Shown: piece after piece, positions 36,832 to 45,378 of the stretch
Position numbering within the stretch: the stretch's first letter is position 1
How the letters are laid out: each line of letters starts with the position of its first letter
Assembly (NCBI GenBank): GCA_001768515.1
Contig: MEOA01000040.1
Coordinates: 1-46,279, forward strand
Length of the DNA stretch: 46,279 nt
Direction of reading: 5' to 3'
Source: Bacteroidetes bacterium GWE2_42_24
GTDB taxonomy: Bacteria; Bacteroidota; Bacteroidia; Bacteroidales; TTA-H9
The notes under the pieces: generated by a model
What the model was told of the DNA's origin: nothing
The model's database searches: none
Seen by the model: the letters and a program-made list of their open reading frames with translations, nothing else
Translations under genes and position numbers: made by a program

Positions 36832-37899
36832 TCAGTGCTTCCTGAGTCTTCCCCATTTTAACCAACCCAGCATCCCGATAGTTGTAACTACCATCACGCC
36901 TATAACTGCCGGATAACCCCATGCTGTCTTTAATTCAGGCATGTGGCTGAAATTCATTCCATAGAATGCAGCAATAAAACCTAACGGCATAAAAACTGTC
37001 GCCACAACGGTCAGCCTTTTCATAATCTGATTCATCCTCAGGTCGTTTTGAGAAACATAAAAATCAAGTAACGAACTGTATGTTTCCCTGAAATTTTCCA
37101 TTGTATGCGTCACCTGAAGCAAGTGATCATAGACATCATGCATGTATATACGCATTGATTCCTGAATCAGAGAAATATCACCTCCGACCAGTTTGCGAAA
37201 TTCTTCGTTAAGCGGTGCAACTTGACGCCGCATTCCGGAAAACTCTTTTCTTAATAAAACTAATCGCTCAGCACGAAACTTTTCAGGATGACGTAGCAAG
37301 GCTTCCTCCATTGCATCAAGTTCATTCTCGAAAGATTCCAGCACTAAAAAATACTGGTCAACAATGCGGTCACATAACAAATATAGCAGATAATCAGTTC
37401 CTCTGGTGCGCAATCTTGGAACTGATGTAAGCCGTTCACTAATGTAATCAACCCAATCTCCCGGCTTTTCACGAAATGATATAATATATCCGGGGCCAAT
37501 AATAACACAAACATGTTCCAACCTAAGAGTATTGGAAGCCTGATCAAAAGAAATCTGTTTTAAAGTAACGAAAAGGCTATTGTCTTGGTCAACCACTTTT
37601 GGTTGTTGATTCACATTTAGAATATCTTCCAGCAAAAGGCGGTGTATCCCAAACCTGGCACCTACCTCTTCAATCAGTGCTATGTCTGATAGCCCTGTGA
37701 CATGAATCCATGTATTCACCCCTTCAGTTAATGGGGCAAAGGTCTCTTCAACAGTTGCGCCCTTCTTTACAACGACATCACCGGCATGATAATCGATCCG
37801 AGTTAGCCCTGTTTTCTGTTCAGTATAACCGCCGGTATAAACAAGTGTACCAGGAGCCATCCCTGTCTTTTGTGCATATCGTTTTCTGTTCTGGTTCAT
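36832..37899 (-). CDS. corA: CorA-family magnesium/cobalt transporter
   Basis: 355 aa. The N-terminal cytoplasmic domain (about 1-250) is followed by a long stalk helix and two C-terminal TM helices (TVVATVFMPLGFIAAFYGMNF and YPAVIGVMVVTTIGMLGWL). The signature YGMNF, with the GMN motif that forms the Mg2+ filter, is intact and is followed by the periplasmic loop SHMPELK. CorA forms a homopentameric channel for Mg2+ (also Co2+, Ni2+). The ATG at 37899 is 4 bp after the stop of the AcpH-like gene, so the two are coupled; a longer frame from 37965 would overlap that gene. Confidence 0.94.
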   Translation of the reverse strand: MNQNRKRYAQKTGMAPGTLVYTGGYTEQKTGLTRIDYHAGDVVVKKGATVEETFAPLTEGVNTWIHVTGLSDIALIEEVGARFGIHRLLLEDILNVNQQPKVVDQDNSLFVTLKQISFDQASNTLRLEHVCVIIGPGYIISFREKPGDWVDYISERLTSVPRLRTRGTDYLLYLLCDRIVDQYFLVLESFENELDAMEEALLRHPEKFRAERLVLLRKEFSGMRRQVAPLNEEFRKLVGGDISLIQESMRIYMHDVYDHLLQVTHTMENFRETYSSLLDFYVSQNDLRMNQIMKRLTVVATVFMPLGFIAAFYGMNFSHMPELKTAWGYPAVIGVMVVTTIGMLGWLKWGRLRKH

Positions 37900-37903
37900 T
37901 GTC

Positions 37904-38545
37904 TCATGACTTAAGAATGGATATGAAAATCTGATGCGAATAATCAATGACAGGGACTGGCTCAAGCTTTACTATCTCCTTCCTGACGTATGTTATCGCG
38001 TCAGGGAATAGTCGATCAAAACAATCCGACAATTCCTGGTAATTATCTAATAAGCTGTCCACAGCAACAGGCATGGTCGATTTCAACGAAGTCCGCTGGT
38101 GCATGCCGTTAAACACCCTTCTGAGAAAATTCAAATTCGAGTAATTAGTAAGCCAGTCATCTTTTATAATATAAGGGAGGATTTGTCTGCTCTGTAATGG
38201 CAGCCATTCGATACGCTGAAGTAATATCTGATAACAGCGATTAGCGAAAGAGGTGAGCCGAATAGTGGAAAAATCCCCCCATCGCAAAGCTAAAAAATGA
38301 TCAAACAAGATGTCGGTCACCACCCCAGACCAACGGCCCAAATCCGGTTTAATTCGTTCACCGGCTTCACGGAATGCTATGTGCGAATCCGTATAGCCGT
38401 CAAGCAGACGATGAACAACAACACCCTGCTGGGCAGCTACAGGTAACGCTTCTATCGCACGACCTTTAACACTGTCGGCGATAAAACTGCCTGTCAGAAA
38501 ATCCTCGTCCAGAGTACTAACATACAGATGAGCCAAAAAATTCAT
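37904..38545 (-). CDS. Acyl-carrier-protein phosphodiesterase (AcpH) family protein
   Basis: 213 aa. The N-terminus MNFLAHLYVSTLDEDFLTGSFIADSVKG is the family signature, with HRLLDGYTDSH and the histidine/aspartate pattern VTDILFDHFLA further on. This is an HD-like metal centre. E. coli AcpH removes the phosphopantetheine arm from holo-ACP; in other phyla the family's activity is less certain, so the substrate here is inferred. The length is about 20 residues longer than E. coli AcpH. It is translationally coupled with corA (4-bp gap), although a functional link between the two is not obvious. Confidence 0.85.
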   Translation of the reverse strand: MNFLAHLYVSTLDEDFLTGSFIADSVKGRAIEALPVAAQQGVVVHRLLDGYTDSHIAFREAGERIKPDLGRWSGVVTDILFDHFLALRWGDFSTIRLTSFANRCYQILLQRIEWLPLQSRQILPYIIKDDWLTNYSNLNFLRRVFNGMHQRTSLKSTMPVAVDSLLDNYQELSDCFDRLFPDAITYVRKEIVKLEPVPVIDYSHQIFISILKS

Positions 38546-38556
38546 TTACAATCTGT

Positions 38557-38588
38557 TTTGATCACAAAAATAGGCATTTGTAGTTTTG
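38557..38588 (+). promoter_or_regulatory. iorAB promoter
   Basis: A -33 TTTG (38557-38560), a 20-bp spacer and a -7 TAGTTTTG (38581-38588) fit the consensus fully. A second identical TAGTTTTG lies at 38614-38621, closer to the ATG at 38659, and could be an alternative -7 box. Confidence 0.65.
38565..38572 (-). promoter_or_regulatory. -7 element of the acpH-corA promoter
   Basis: The minus strand reads TATTTTTG, matching TAnnTTTG, 19 bp before the acpH ATG at 38545. It lies inside the spacer of the iorAB promoter, so the divergent promoters overlap. Confidence 0.5.
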
Positions 38589-38658
38589 AATAGGCTGGCA
38601 ACCTAAAAATTCGTAGTTTTGTTGAACATAAGCCCCTAAGAAATAAAACTAAATCACC

Positions 38659-40266
38659 ATGCAAAAACTGGTTTTATTGGGAGATGAGGCCATTGCACAA
38701 GCTGCTATAGATGCCGGAATATCAGGCATCTATGCCTACCCAGGCACTCCCTCCACCGAAATTACCGAATACATTCAGCACTCAAAAGAAGCTGCTGCCA
38801 AAGGAATTAGAGCATGTTGGACCGCCAACGAAAAAACAGCTATGGAAACGGCATTAGGCATGTCGTATGCCGGTAAACGCACCATGGTTTGTATGAAGCA
38901 TGTTGGACTCAACGTGGCTGCTGATCCCTTCATCAACTCAGCCATCACTGGTGCAAACGGTGGTTTGTTAATTGTCTCTGCTGACGATCCTTCGATGCAT
39001 AGTTCGCAAAACGAACAGGATTCACGCTTTTACGGGAAATTTGCGCTGGTACCCATTTTGGAACCCTCAAACCAACAGGAAGCCTATGACATGGTTCGTT
39101 ATGGATTTGACCTCTCTGAACACTTTCGCCTGCCTGTAATGCTCAGAATTACCACTCGCCTTGCCCATAGCAGGTCAGGAGTAGAAACCAGACCGCAACG
39201 TGAACAAAATGCTGTATCATTGCCAACAAATCTGCGCCAGTTTGTATTACTTCCAGCCATTGCCCGGAAACAATACAAAAACCTTCTAAGCCAGCAACAA
39301 GCCCTCATTAGTGAATCTGAAAGTACAGGATTCAACATTTTCATCGAAGGTACCGACAAATCAAAGGGAATCATCACCACCGGGCTGGCCTACAATTACC
39401 TTATGGAGAACTTTGCTGACCGCAAGGTACCATACGCCATCGTGAAGATAGGACAATACCCCCTGCCTATCAATATGATTGAAAAACTCGCAAATGAATG
39501 TGACGAGATTCTGGTCATGGAAGAAGGAATGCCTTTAGTTGAAGAGCATCTTGCAGGACTACTCCATCGTGGGATTAAGGTAAGAGGGCGTCTCGACGGC
39601 ACACTTCCCCGTGACGGCGAGCTCAATCCAAACATCGTGGCCGTAGCACTAGGATTTGCCGATACACGGGGAGAGGAAATCCCGGCAATTGTTGCTTCCC
39701 GTCCTCCTTCGTTGTGTGTGGGTTGTCCTCATACAGATTCATACATAGCACTGAACGAAGCAATGGAATCATACTCGAAAGGAAGGGTATTTGCTGATAT
39801 CGGTTGTTATACACTTGCCGCGCTTCCACCACTACAGTCGATTAATTCATGCGTCGACATGGGCGCATCCATAACCATGGCAAAAGGAGCCGCTGATGCC
39901 GGTTTGGTGCCCGCTGTAGCAGTCATTGGTGACTCGACCTTTACCCATTCAGGCATGACGGGTCTTCTCGACGCTGTAATCCATAAAGCACCTATTACGG
40001 TACTGATCCTCGACAACAGTACAACTGGAATGACAGGAGGACAATCGTCAGAAGCATTTGGACGGTTAAAGGATATTGTTACAGGACTTGGCGTTGAGCC
40101 GGAGCATATCCGTATCTTAAAGCCGCTGAGGAAAAACCATGCTGAAAATGTACAGGCCATCAGCGAAGAGCTGAACTATGACGGTGTTTCAGTAATCATC
40201 CCTACACGTGAGTGCATCCAGACACTTAACAAGCGGCTGCGTGAAAAATTTAAAAATAAAAAATAA
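38659..40266 (+). CDS. iorA: Indolepyruvate ferredoxin oxidoreductase alpha subunit, without ferredoxin domain
   Basis: 535 aa. With IorB it oxidatively decarboxylates aryl-pyruvates from aromatic amino acids to aryl-acetyl-CoA, reducing ferredoxin. The pyrimidine-binding domain opens with YAYPGTPSTEITEYI and TANEKTAMETALGMSYAGKRTMVCMKHVGLNVAADP. The TPP/Mg site is in the C-terminal third (ADIGCYTLAALPP, VIGDSTFTHSGMTGLLDAV, LILDNSTTGMTGGQ), with CVGCPHTD ahead of it. Classical archaeal IorA (over 600 aa) ends in a domain with two CxxCxxCxxxCP [4Fe-4S] motifs. Here the protein stops at KRLREKFKNKK with no such motif. This shorter form appears to be usual in Bacteroidota; electron transfer then needs a separate protein. 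iorB starts 36 bp later. Confidence 0.92.
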   Translation: MQKLVLLGDEAIAQAAIDAGISGIYAYPGTPSTEITEYIQHSKEAAAKGIRACWTANEKTAMETALGMSYAGKRTMVCMKHVGLNVAADPFINSAITGANGGLLIVSADDPSMHSSQNEQDSRFYGKFALVPILEPSNQQEAYDMVRYGFDLSEHFRLPVMLRITTRLAHSRSGVETRPQREQNAVSLPTNLRQFVLLPAIARKQYKNLLSQQQALISESESTGFNIFIEGTDKSKGIITTGLAYNYLMENFADRKVPYAIVKIGQYPLPINMIEKLANECDEILVMEEGMPLVEEHLAGLLHRGIKVRGRLDGTLPRDGELNPNIVAVALGFADTRGEEIPAIVASRPPSLCVGCPHTDSYIALNEAMESYSKGRVFADIGCYTLAALPPLQSINSCVDMGASITMAKGAADAGLVPAVAVIGDSTFTHSGMTGLLDAVIHKAPITVLILDNSTTGMTGGQSSEAFGRLKDIVTGLGVEPEHIRILKPLRKNHAENVQAISEELNYDGVSVIIPTRECIQTLNKRLREKFKNKK

Positions 40267-40302
40267 CCGGGCATACGGCCCAAAAAATAAAAAAACGTCA
40301 TT

Positions 40303-40890
40303 ATGAAAAAAGACATCATACTGGCCGGAGTCGGCGGGCAAGGTATCCTGAGTATAGCCGCCATCATTGGAACAGCAGCCGTATCGTCTGGCATATATGT
40401 TAAACAGGCAGAAGTTCATGGGATGTCACAACGGGGAGGCGACGTTCAGTCAAATCTTCGTCTTTCCTCTGCACCCATTGCTTCTGATCTTATACCTTTT
40501 GGAAAAGCCGATATGATCATAAGCGTTGAGCCCATGGAATCACTCCGTTATTTACCCTATCTGTCACCCGAAGCCTGGCTGATAACAAACACTACTCCTT
40601 TCATTAACATTCCGAATTACCCTGAAGTCGAAAATGTGATGGCTGAAGTCCGAAAAGTAAAAAACCACATTGTACTCGATGCTGATCAAATGGCTACCGA
40701 AGCGGGTTCTGCACGTTCAGCCAATATGGTTATCCTGGGTGCTGCTTCGCCTTTCCTCGACATCGCCATGGAGGTTCTGGAAAAAGCTATCCGTTCAACT
40801 TTTGGCCGCAAAGGTGAGGAAGTTGTAAACATGAACCTTAATGCACTTCGAATCGGACGTCAACTGGCTGACGCACAAATGACCAATTGA
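40303..40890 (+). CDS. iorB: Indolepyruvate oxidoreductase beta subunit
   Basis: 195 aa, the gamma-type domain of 2-oxoacid:ferredoxin oxidoreductases and the partner of IorA. It starts with KKDIILAGVGGQGILSIAAIIG, the glycine-rich family signature, followed by VKQAEVHGMSQRGGDVQSNLRLS, which is diagnostic of IorB. The length is complete. It lies in one operon with iorA. A hairpin terminator follows 44 bp after the stop, immediately before the next gene. Confidence 0.94.
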   Translation: MKKDIILAGVGGQGILSIAAIIGTAAVSSGIYVKQAEVHGMSQRGGDVQSNLRLSSAPIASDLIPFGKADMIISVEPMESLRYLPYLSPEAWLITNTTPFINIPNYPEVENVMAEVRKVKNHIVLDADQMATEAGSARSANMVILGAASPFLDIAMEVLEKAIRSTFGRKGEEVVNMNLNALRIGRQLADAQMTN

Positions 40891-40934
40891 CAAGTACCGG
40901 CATGACGTGGTTAAGCATATAATAATCTGAAATT

Positions 40935-40967
40935 GGAGGTCGGGCTGCATCGACCTCCTCTTTTTTT
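40935..40967 (+). terminator. Terminator of iorAB, immediately before the M23 gene
   Basis: GGAGGTCG (40935-40942) and CGACCTCC (40951-40958) form a perfect 8-bp stem with an 8-nt loop, followed by TCTTTTTTT. The T-run ends 6 bp before the ATG of the next gene, leaving no room for a separate promoter after it. The 5' arm also contains GGAGG. Confidence 0.8.
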
Positions 40968-40973
40968 ACCAGC

Positions 40974-42239
40974 ATGAAGTTGAAGAAAATCACATATGAA
41001 ATAACCGCACTGATTATTACGGGCTTTGTAATTATTATAGTCTCCAACTGGATATTCTATACAGGCCGTCAAATTAACGAACTTATCGGTGAACGTAAGG
41101 CATTCCTGCCAGAACCAACCATGGAATTCGGCATCATAACCGACTCGCTATCCATTCTGAAAAATGAGATCAAACCCGGGGAAAACATCTCGCAACTTCT
41201 CGGACAACATGGATTAACTGGCGTAACAATCGACAAACTGGTTAAAAAATGCGAGGGCGTTTTCGACCTCCGTAGAATAAAGGCCGGCAATCCCTATACC
41301 CTCATGGTCACCAGAGATACTTCTAATGCGATTCAGTATTTTATCTATGAGGAATCTCCGCTCAAATACATAATCTTTGACCTGCGTGATACACTGGCTG
41401 TTAGTTTTGGAGAAAAAGAAGTATTGGTAACTATGGACTCGGTGGTTGGTGAAATAAAGTCATCGCTCTGGAATGCGTTGACTACAACTCCCAACGGGAT
41501 TGAACTCGCCACAGAGATGGAAAATATTTATGGCTGGGTGGTCGACTTCTTCGGTCTTCAACCTGGTGATCACTTTGGGCTATTATATGAAAAACTTACA
41601 GTGGAGGGCAAACCTATGGGTGTCGGTAAAATCCTTGCCGCATCGTTTACCACCTCTGGGAAAACATTCCAGGCCTACTATTATCGCGCTGATTCATCAG
41701 GTATTGCAGCAGATTATTTCGATGAGAAAGGACAAAGCCTTCGTAGGGCATTTCTTAAAGCACCATTGAAATTTAGTCGCATAAGTTCCCGGTTTTCCGG
41801 AAAACGCTACCATCCTGTTCTAAAAATTTACCGACCACACCATGGCGTCGATTATGCGGCTCCTATCGGTACCCCGGTCTTTTCCATCGGAGCAGGCACA
41901 GTTTTGGATGCGGGTTTTCAAAGAAGTGGTGCAGGAAGATTTCTCAAGATAAGACATAACAGCACGTATACAACAGTATACATGCATCTGAACGGGTATG
42001 CAAAAGGGATAAAAAGCGGTATCAGAGTAAATCAGGGTGATCTGATAGCTTATGTAGGCAGAACAGGACTTGCCACAGGACCTCATCTCGACTTCAGGGT
42101 TTATAAGAACGGATACCCTATCGACCCCCTGAAAATGGAATCACCACCCGCAAAACCAATATCACCCTCCTTTTTGAAGAGTTACCTGACTTCAATCCAT
42201 CAAAGAAAAATTATTATCAACCAGTTGGGGAAGAGATAA
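40974..42239 (+). CDS. M23-family peptidase-like protein with altered zinc site
   Basis: 421 aa. A cytoplasmic tip and one TM helix (about 8-28, ITALIITGFVIIIVSNWIFY) anchor it in the inner membrane. A LysM/OapA-like region lies around 65-110 (IKPGENISQLLGQHGLTG). The lysostaphin-fold domain (about 285-385) has HHGVDYAAPIGTPV, supplying H289 and D293, and YMHL with H338. The third metal-binding motif, normally HxH, is HLD (H371, D373), so the usual zinc-ligand His is replaced by Asp. It may be a weak cell-wall endopeptidase or a non-catalytic activator of amidases (EnvC/NlpD-like role). The stop abuts the end of the convergent receiver gene with no gap. Confidence 0.88.
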   Translation: MKLKKITYEITALIITGFVIIIVSNWIFYTGRQINELIGERKAFLPEPTMEFGIITDSLSILKNEIKPGENISQLLGQHGLTGVTIDKLVKKCEGVFDLRRIKAGNPYTLMVTRDTSNAIQYFIYEESPLKYIIFDLRDTLAVSFGEKEVLVTMDSVVGEIKSSLWNALTTTPNGIELATEMENIYGWVVDFFGLQPGDHFGLLYEKLTVEGKPMGVGKILAASFTTSGKTFQAYYYRADSSGIAADYFDEKGQSLRRAFLKAPLKFSRISSRFSGKRYHPVLKIYRPHHGVDYAAPIGTPVFSIGAGTVLDAGFQRSGAGRFLKIRHNSTYTTVYMHLNGYAKGIKSGIRVNQGDLIAYVGRTGLATGPHLDFRVYKNGYPIDPLKMESPPAKPISPSFLKSYLTSIHQRKIIINQLGKR

Positions 42240-42656
42240 CTAGTTCATTACCTCAACATCTGAAAACTGTACCTGCATGGCATTCAGCAGCTTTCCCATA
42301 CTATATGGCTTGGTAATGTAATCCTCACAACCAATTTCACGACAGGTTTTTTGGTATTCAGGCACAGCAAAGGCTGTCTGTATAATAATGGAGATATGAT
42401 TGTAATCCCGTTTAATCTCTCTGGCAACTTCAAATCCATTCATCACAGGCATCTGAATATCCAATAAGGCCAAATTGGTTTTACGATTTCTCCTCACCAA
42501 TTCGAGAGCCTCTGCACCATTGGTAGCCCAAAGAATCTTCACACGCGTAGGCGCTAAATAAAGTTCCAACAGCCGACGTGACATGCTATCATCTTCAGCA
42601 ATCAGCACTATCTTGTCTGACCAATTGAACTGAACCGGTTTTTGATTGGATACCAA
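42240..42656 (-). CDS. Single-domain response regulator
   Basis: 138 aa, a CheY-like receiver with no output domain. The acidic pocket is AEDD (about 20-23), the phospho-acceptor is D66 in LALLDIQMP, and the conserved Lys is K116 in DYITKP. The run SIIIQTAFAVPEYQKTCREIGCEDYITKP parallels the receiver at the end of the hybrid kinase encoded at 27405-30806 (VIIAQTAYSQPEELNRMTDAG). A role as a phosphorelay intermediate or as an effector by protein contact is inferred. It ends exactly where the convergent M23 gene ends. Confidence 0.9.
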   Translation of the reverse strand: MVSNQKPVQFNWSDKIVLIAEDDSMSRRLLELYLAPTRVKILWATNGAEALELVRRNRKTNLALLDIQMPVMNGFEVAREIKRDYNHISIIIQTAFAVPEYQKTCREIGCEDYITKPYSMGKLLNAMQVQFSDVEVMN

Positions 42657-42777
42657 ATGGTTGATTATTATAAACGTCCAAAGATAATCACTTTTTCCGC
42701 AATGATTTAATTATGCAAATATTTTTTATCTGACTTTCGTAACAAATAAACACATTAACAGATTGCAAAGATACAGT

Positions 42778-42785
42778 TATATTTG
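42778..42785 (+). promoter_or_regulatory. -7 element of the dusB promoter
   Basis: TATATTTG matches TAnnTTTG. The expected transcription start (about 42792) lies only about 7 nt before the TTG start at 42799, giving a nearly leaderless mRNA. Confidence 0.55.
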
Positions 42786-42798
42786 CAAAAAAAAACGT

Positions 42799-43785
42799 TT
42801 GAAGATAGGCTCGTTACAGCTGCCCGATCGCGCCATTTTTCTGGCGCCCCTTGAAGATATAACAGATCCCCCATTCAGAGCTCTATGCAAAACTGAGGGA
42901 GCCGATATGGTTTATACTGAGTTTATTTCCTCCGAAGGCCTAATTCGTGACGCTGGAAAAAGTCTGAAAAAACTTGACATTAACCCACTGGAACGCCCGG
43001 TGGGTATTCAGATATTCGGCAACAATCCATCTTCAATGGTCCGTGCTGCCCAAATAGCGACGGAAGCAAAACCTGATCTGATTGACATTAACTGGGGATG
43101 CCCCGTCAGAAAGGTCGCAATGAAAGGTGCAGGGTCTGGTATCTTGCAGAATATTCCTGAAATGATTTCTATCACAGCGACCGTTGTTAAGTCAACAAAC
43201 CTGCCCGTAACTGTTAAAACCCGTCTTGGCTGGGATGAAAGCAGTAAACCCATAGTCGACATCGCCGAAAGACTACAGGATGTTGGAATAGCTGCTATAA
43301 CCATCCACGGAAGAACCCGTTCACAACTCTATGGGGGGAAGGCCGACTGGATCCTCATCGGTAAAGTCAGAGAGAATCCGCACATGGCAATCCCTGTCAT
43401 TGGAAATGGCGACATCACTACGCCACAGCAGGTAAAGGATGCGTTTGAACAATGGGGTGTCGATGGCATCATGATTGGAAGAGCTGCCATTGGTTATCCC
43501 TGGTTGTTCTCTGAAATTAAGTCATATCTTAACACAGGTGCTCTGCCTGATTCACCTGACATGACTGCCCGACTGTCCATGTGTAGAAAACATCTGTCCG
43601 GTGAAATTGAATGGAAAGGAGAGAGGCAAGCCATCAATGAAATGAGAAAATTTTACAGCGGCTACTTTTCGTCGTATCCCGGAATCAAACCATTCAGAAT
43701 GAAACTTATTACAGCTCCTTCTGCTGAAGAGGTCTATAATGTTTTACGTGATATGGAAGAACATTATTCCTCTTTTCAGTTTTAG
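42799..43785 (+). CDS. dusB: tRNA-dihydrouridine synthase, DusB-like
   Basis: 328 aa, an FMN-dependent enzyme that reduces uridines in the tRNA D-loop. The TIM-barrel motifs are FLAPLEDITDPPFR, NWGCPVRKVAMKGAGSGIL with the catalytic Cys (C101), VKTRLGWDES, ITIHGRTRSQLYGGKADW, VIGNGDITTPQQ and GIMIGRAAIGYPWLF, all typical of bacterial DusB. The C-terminal helical domain is complete. The start is TTG at 42799 (KIGSLQLPDRA follows): the frame upstream runs through the promoter -7 box and no ATG precedes the FMN-binding strand. No fis gene follows, unlike in enterobacteria. Confidence 0.92.
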   Translation: MKIGSLQLPDRAIFLAPLEDITDPPFRALCKTEGADMVYTEFISSEGLIRDAGKSLKKLDINPLERPVGIQIFGNNPSSMVRAAQIATEAKPDLIDINWGCPVRKVAMKGAGSGILQNIPEMISITATVVKSTNLPVTVKTRLGWDESSKPIVDIAERLQDVGIAAITIHGRTRSQLYGGKADWILIGKVRENPHMAIPVIGNGDITTPQQVKDAFEQWGVDGIMIGRAAIGYPWLFSEIKSYLNTGALPDSPDMTARLSMCRKHLSGEIEWKGERQAINEMRKFYSGYFSSYPGIKPFRMKLITAPSAEEVYNVLRDMEEHYSSFQF

Positions 43786-43854
43786 TTTTCAATAATTCCT
43801 TGATGTTACTAACCTGACTTATTCAATTTGATGCAAATAAATAGTCAAATAATG

Positions 43855-43910
43855 TTCGATCTGTTATCGATAATCCTATCAGATTCAATAAGCATCTACA
43901 ACAGATCAAA
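43855..43910. promoter_or_regulatory. Inverted repeat upstream of the NtrC-type regulator
   Basis: TTCGATCTGTT (43855-43865) and AACAGATCAAA (43900-43910) match as an inverted repeat at 10 of 11 positions, separated by 34 bp. It lies 95-150 bp before the ATG of the sigma-54 regulator, where an operator or enhancer site could be. No -24/-12 element is seen. Confidence 0.35.
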
Positions 43911-44004
43911 TTAGGTCATTTAATAAATAATAGCTATACTTGACCTTTTCAATCATTATTAATGTCAACAACCAAAATAGGCTACTAATTAAAAACTTAC
44001 TTGC

Positions 44005-45369
44005 ATGCAAGCGCCAAAAGTATTCTTGGTAGAAGACGACCTTATAACCGCTAAGGCACTCACTGAAAGCCTCATAAAAGAGACTGGATGTGAGGTATCG
44101 CATTTCGGTACCGGGCGCGACTTTCTGGAAGCGATTACTCATCAGCAACCTGATCTGGTTTCGCTCGACTATCTTTTACCTGATTCATCAGGTGCCGAAT
44201 TATTCAAAAAGGTAAAGAAGATGTACCCCGATATTCCTGTCATAATGGTTTCCGGACAACAGGATATCTCTACTGCTGTCGATTTGCTTAGGCAGGGGGC
44301 CTACGATTACATTGTGAAGGACAAGAATATGCGCTCCCGCCTGGTAAACCTTGTACTAAAAATTGGAGAAAACATTCAGTTACATCGCAAGATTACCGAA
44401 CTAGAAAAGGAAGTCGGTCGCAAATACATCGATTACAATCCCATCAAAGGAAACAGCGCCGCCATTCAACGAATTTTTGAGCTCATAGAAAAAGCAGCAC
44501 GAATCAATATTGTAGTCTCCATAACAGGAGAAACAGGCACAGGTAAAGAGCTGGTAGCTAAAGCTATACACTATAATTCCTATCGCAAGAAAGGCAAATT
44601 TGTTGCAATCAATGTATCAGCCATTCCTAGTGAGTTAATCGAAAGCGAACTTTTTGGTCATGAAAAAGGATCATTTACCGGGGCAATGTCACGTCGTATC
44701 GGAAAATTTGAGGAAGCTGCAGGCGGAACTCTCTTCCTTGATGAGATTGGGGATATGGACATCAACATGCAAACCAAACTTCTACGAGCCCTACAGGAAG
44801 AAGAGGTCACCCGTGTAGGCGGAAATGATGTCATTAAGACAGATGTAAGAGTCATTGTTGCCACCAACAAAAATCTGGCAGAGGAAGCCCACAAAGGAAC
44901 CTTTAGAAAGGATTTATATTACAGATTACTGGGCTTGCCTATTGAGCTCCCTCCCTTACGCGACCGTGCTGACGATATTCTGGTATTGGCCCGCTTCTTT
45001 GCTGATGAATTCTGTAAGAAAAACAACATCATTCCTCTTGATATTAACAACAAAGCTCAGGAAAAACTGCTTCAGTACAGCTACCCGGGCAATGTCAGGG
45101 AATTGAAGGCTGTAGTTGAACTCGCCTGTGTAATGGCCACTGGTAGTACTATCCAACCCGAAAACTTTACATTCACTTCAAACATTAAACGCGACGACTT
45201 TCTCATGCATGAAAAAACTTTGGATGATTACAACCTTGAAATCGTAAATCATTACATGGAAAAATATAATCAAAACATCAAGAAAGTAGCTGAAAAACTG
45301 GGAATCGGAAAAACTACCGTGTACAGAATGCTAAAAAAACAACCCGGAGAGAACGACCCTCATTCATGA
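44005..45369 (+). CDS. Sigma-54-dependent response regulator (NtrC family)
   Basis: 454 aa. The receiver (about 1-120) has D55 as phospho-acceptor in SLDYLLP and K105 in YIVKD. The AAA+ domain (about 145-385) has Walker A GETGTGKE (175-182), the sigma-54-contacting loop GSFTGA (222-227), Walker B GTLFLDEIGD (241-250) and the sensor segment YPGNVRELK. The C-terminal Fis-type HTH (about 424-444) reads IKKVAEKLGIGKTTVYRMLK. The loop is GSFTGA where GAFTGA is canonical, a substitution seen in active members. It should activate sigma-54 promoters when phosphorylated. Its kinase is not adjacent. Confidence 0.95.
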   Translation: MQAPKVFLVEDDLITAKALTESLIKETGCEVSHFGTGRDFLEAITHQQPDLVSLDYLLPDSSGAELFKKVKKMYPDIPVIMVSGQQDISTAVDLLRQGAYDYIVKDKNMRSRLVNLVLKIGENIQLHRKITELEKEVGRKYIDYNPIKGNSAAIQRIFELIEKAARINIVVSITGETGTGKELVAKAIHYNSYRKKGKFVAINVSAIPSELIESELFGHEKGSFTGAMSRRIGKFEEAAGGTLFLDEIGDMDINMQTKLLRALQEEEVTRVGGNDVIKTDVRVIVATNKNLAEEAHKGTFRKDLYYRLLGLPIELPPLRDRADDILVLARFFADEFCKKNNIIPLDINNKAQEKLLQYSYPGNVRELKAVVELACVMATGSTIQPENFTFTSNIKRDDFLMHEKTLDDYNLEIVNHYMEKYNQNIKKVAEKLGIGKTTVYRMLKKQPGENDPHS

Positions 45370-45378
45370 TTGACCATC

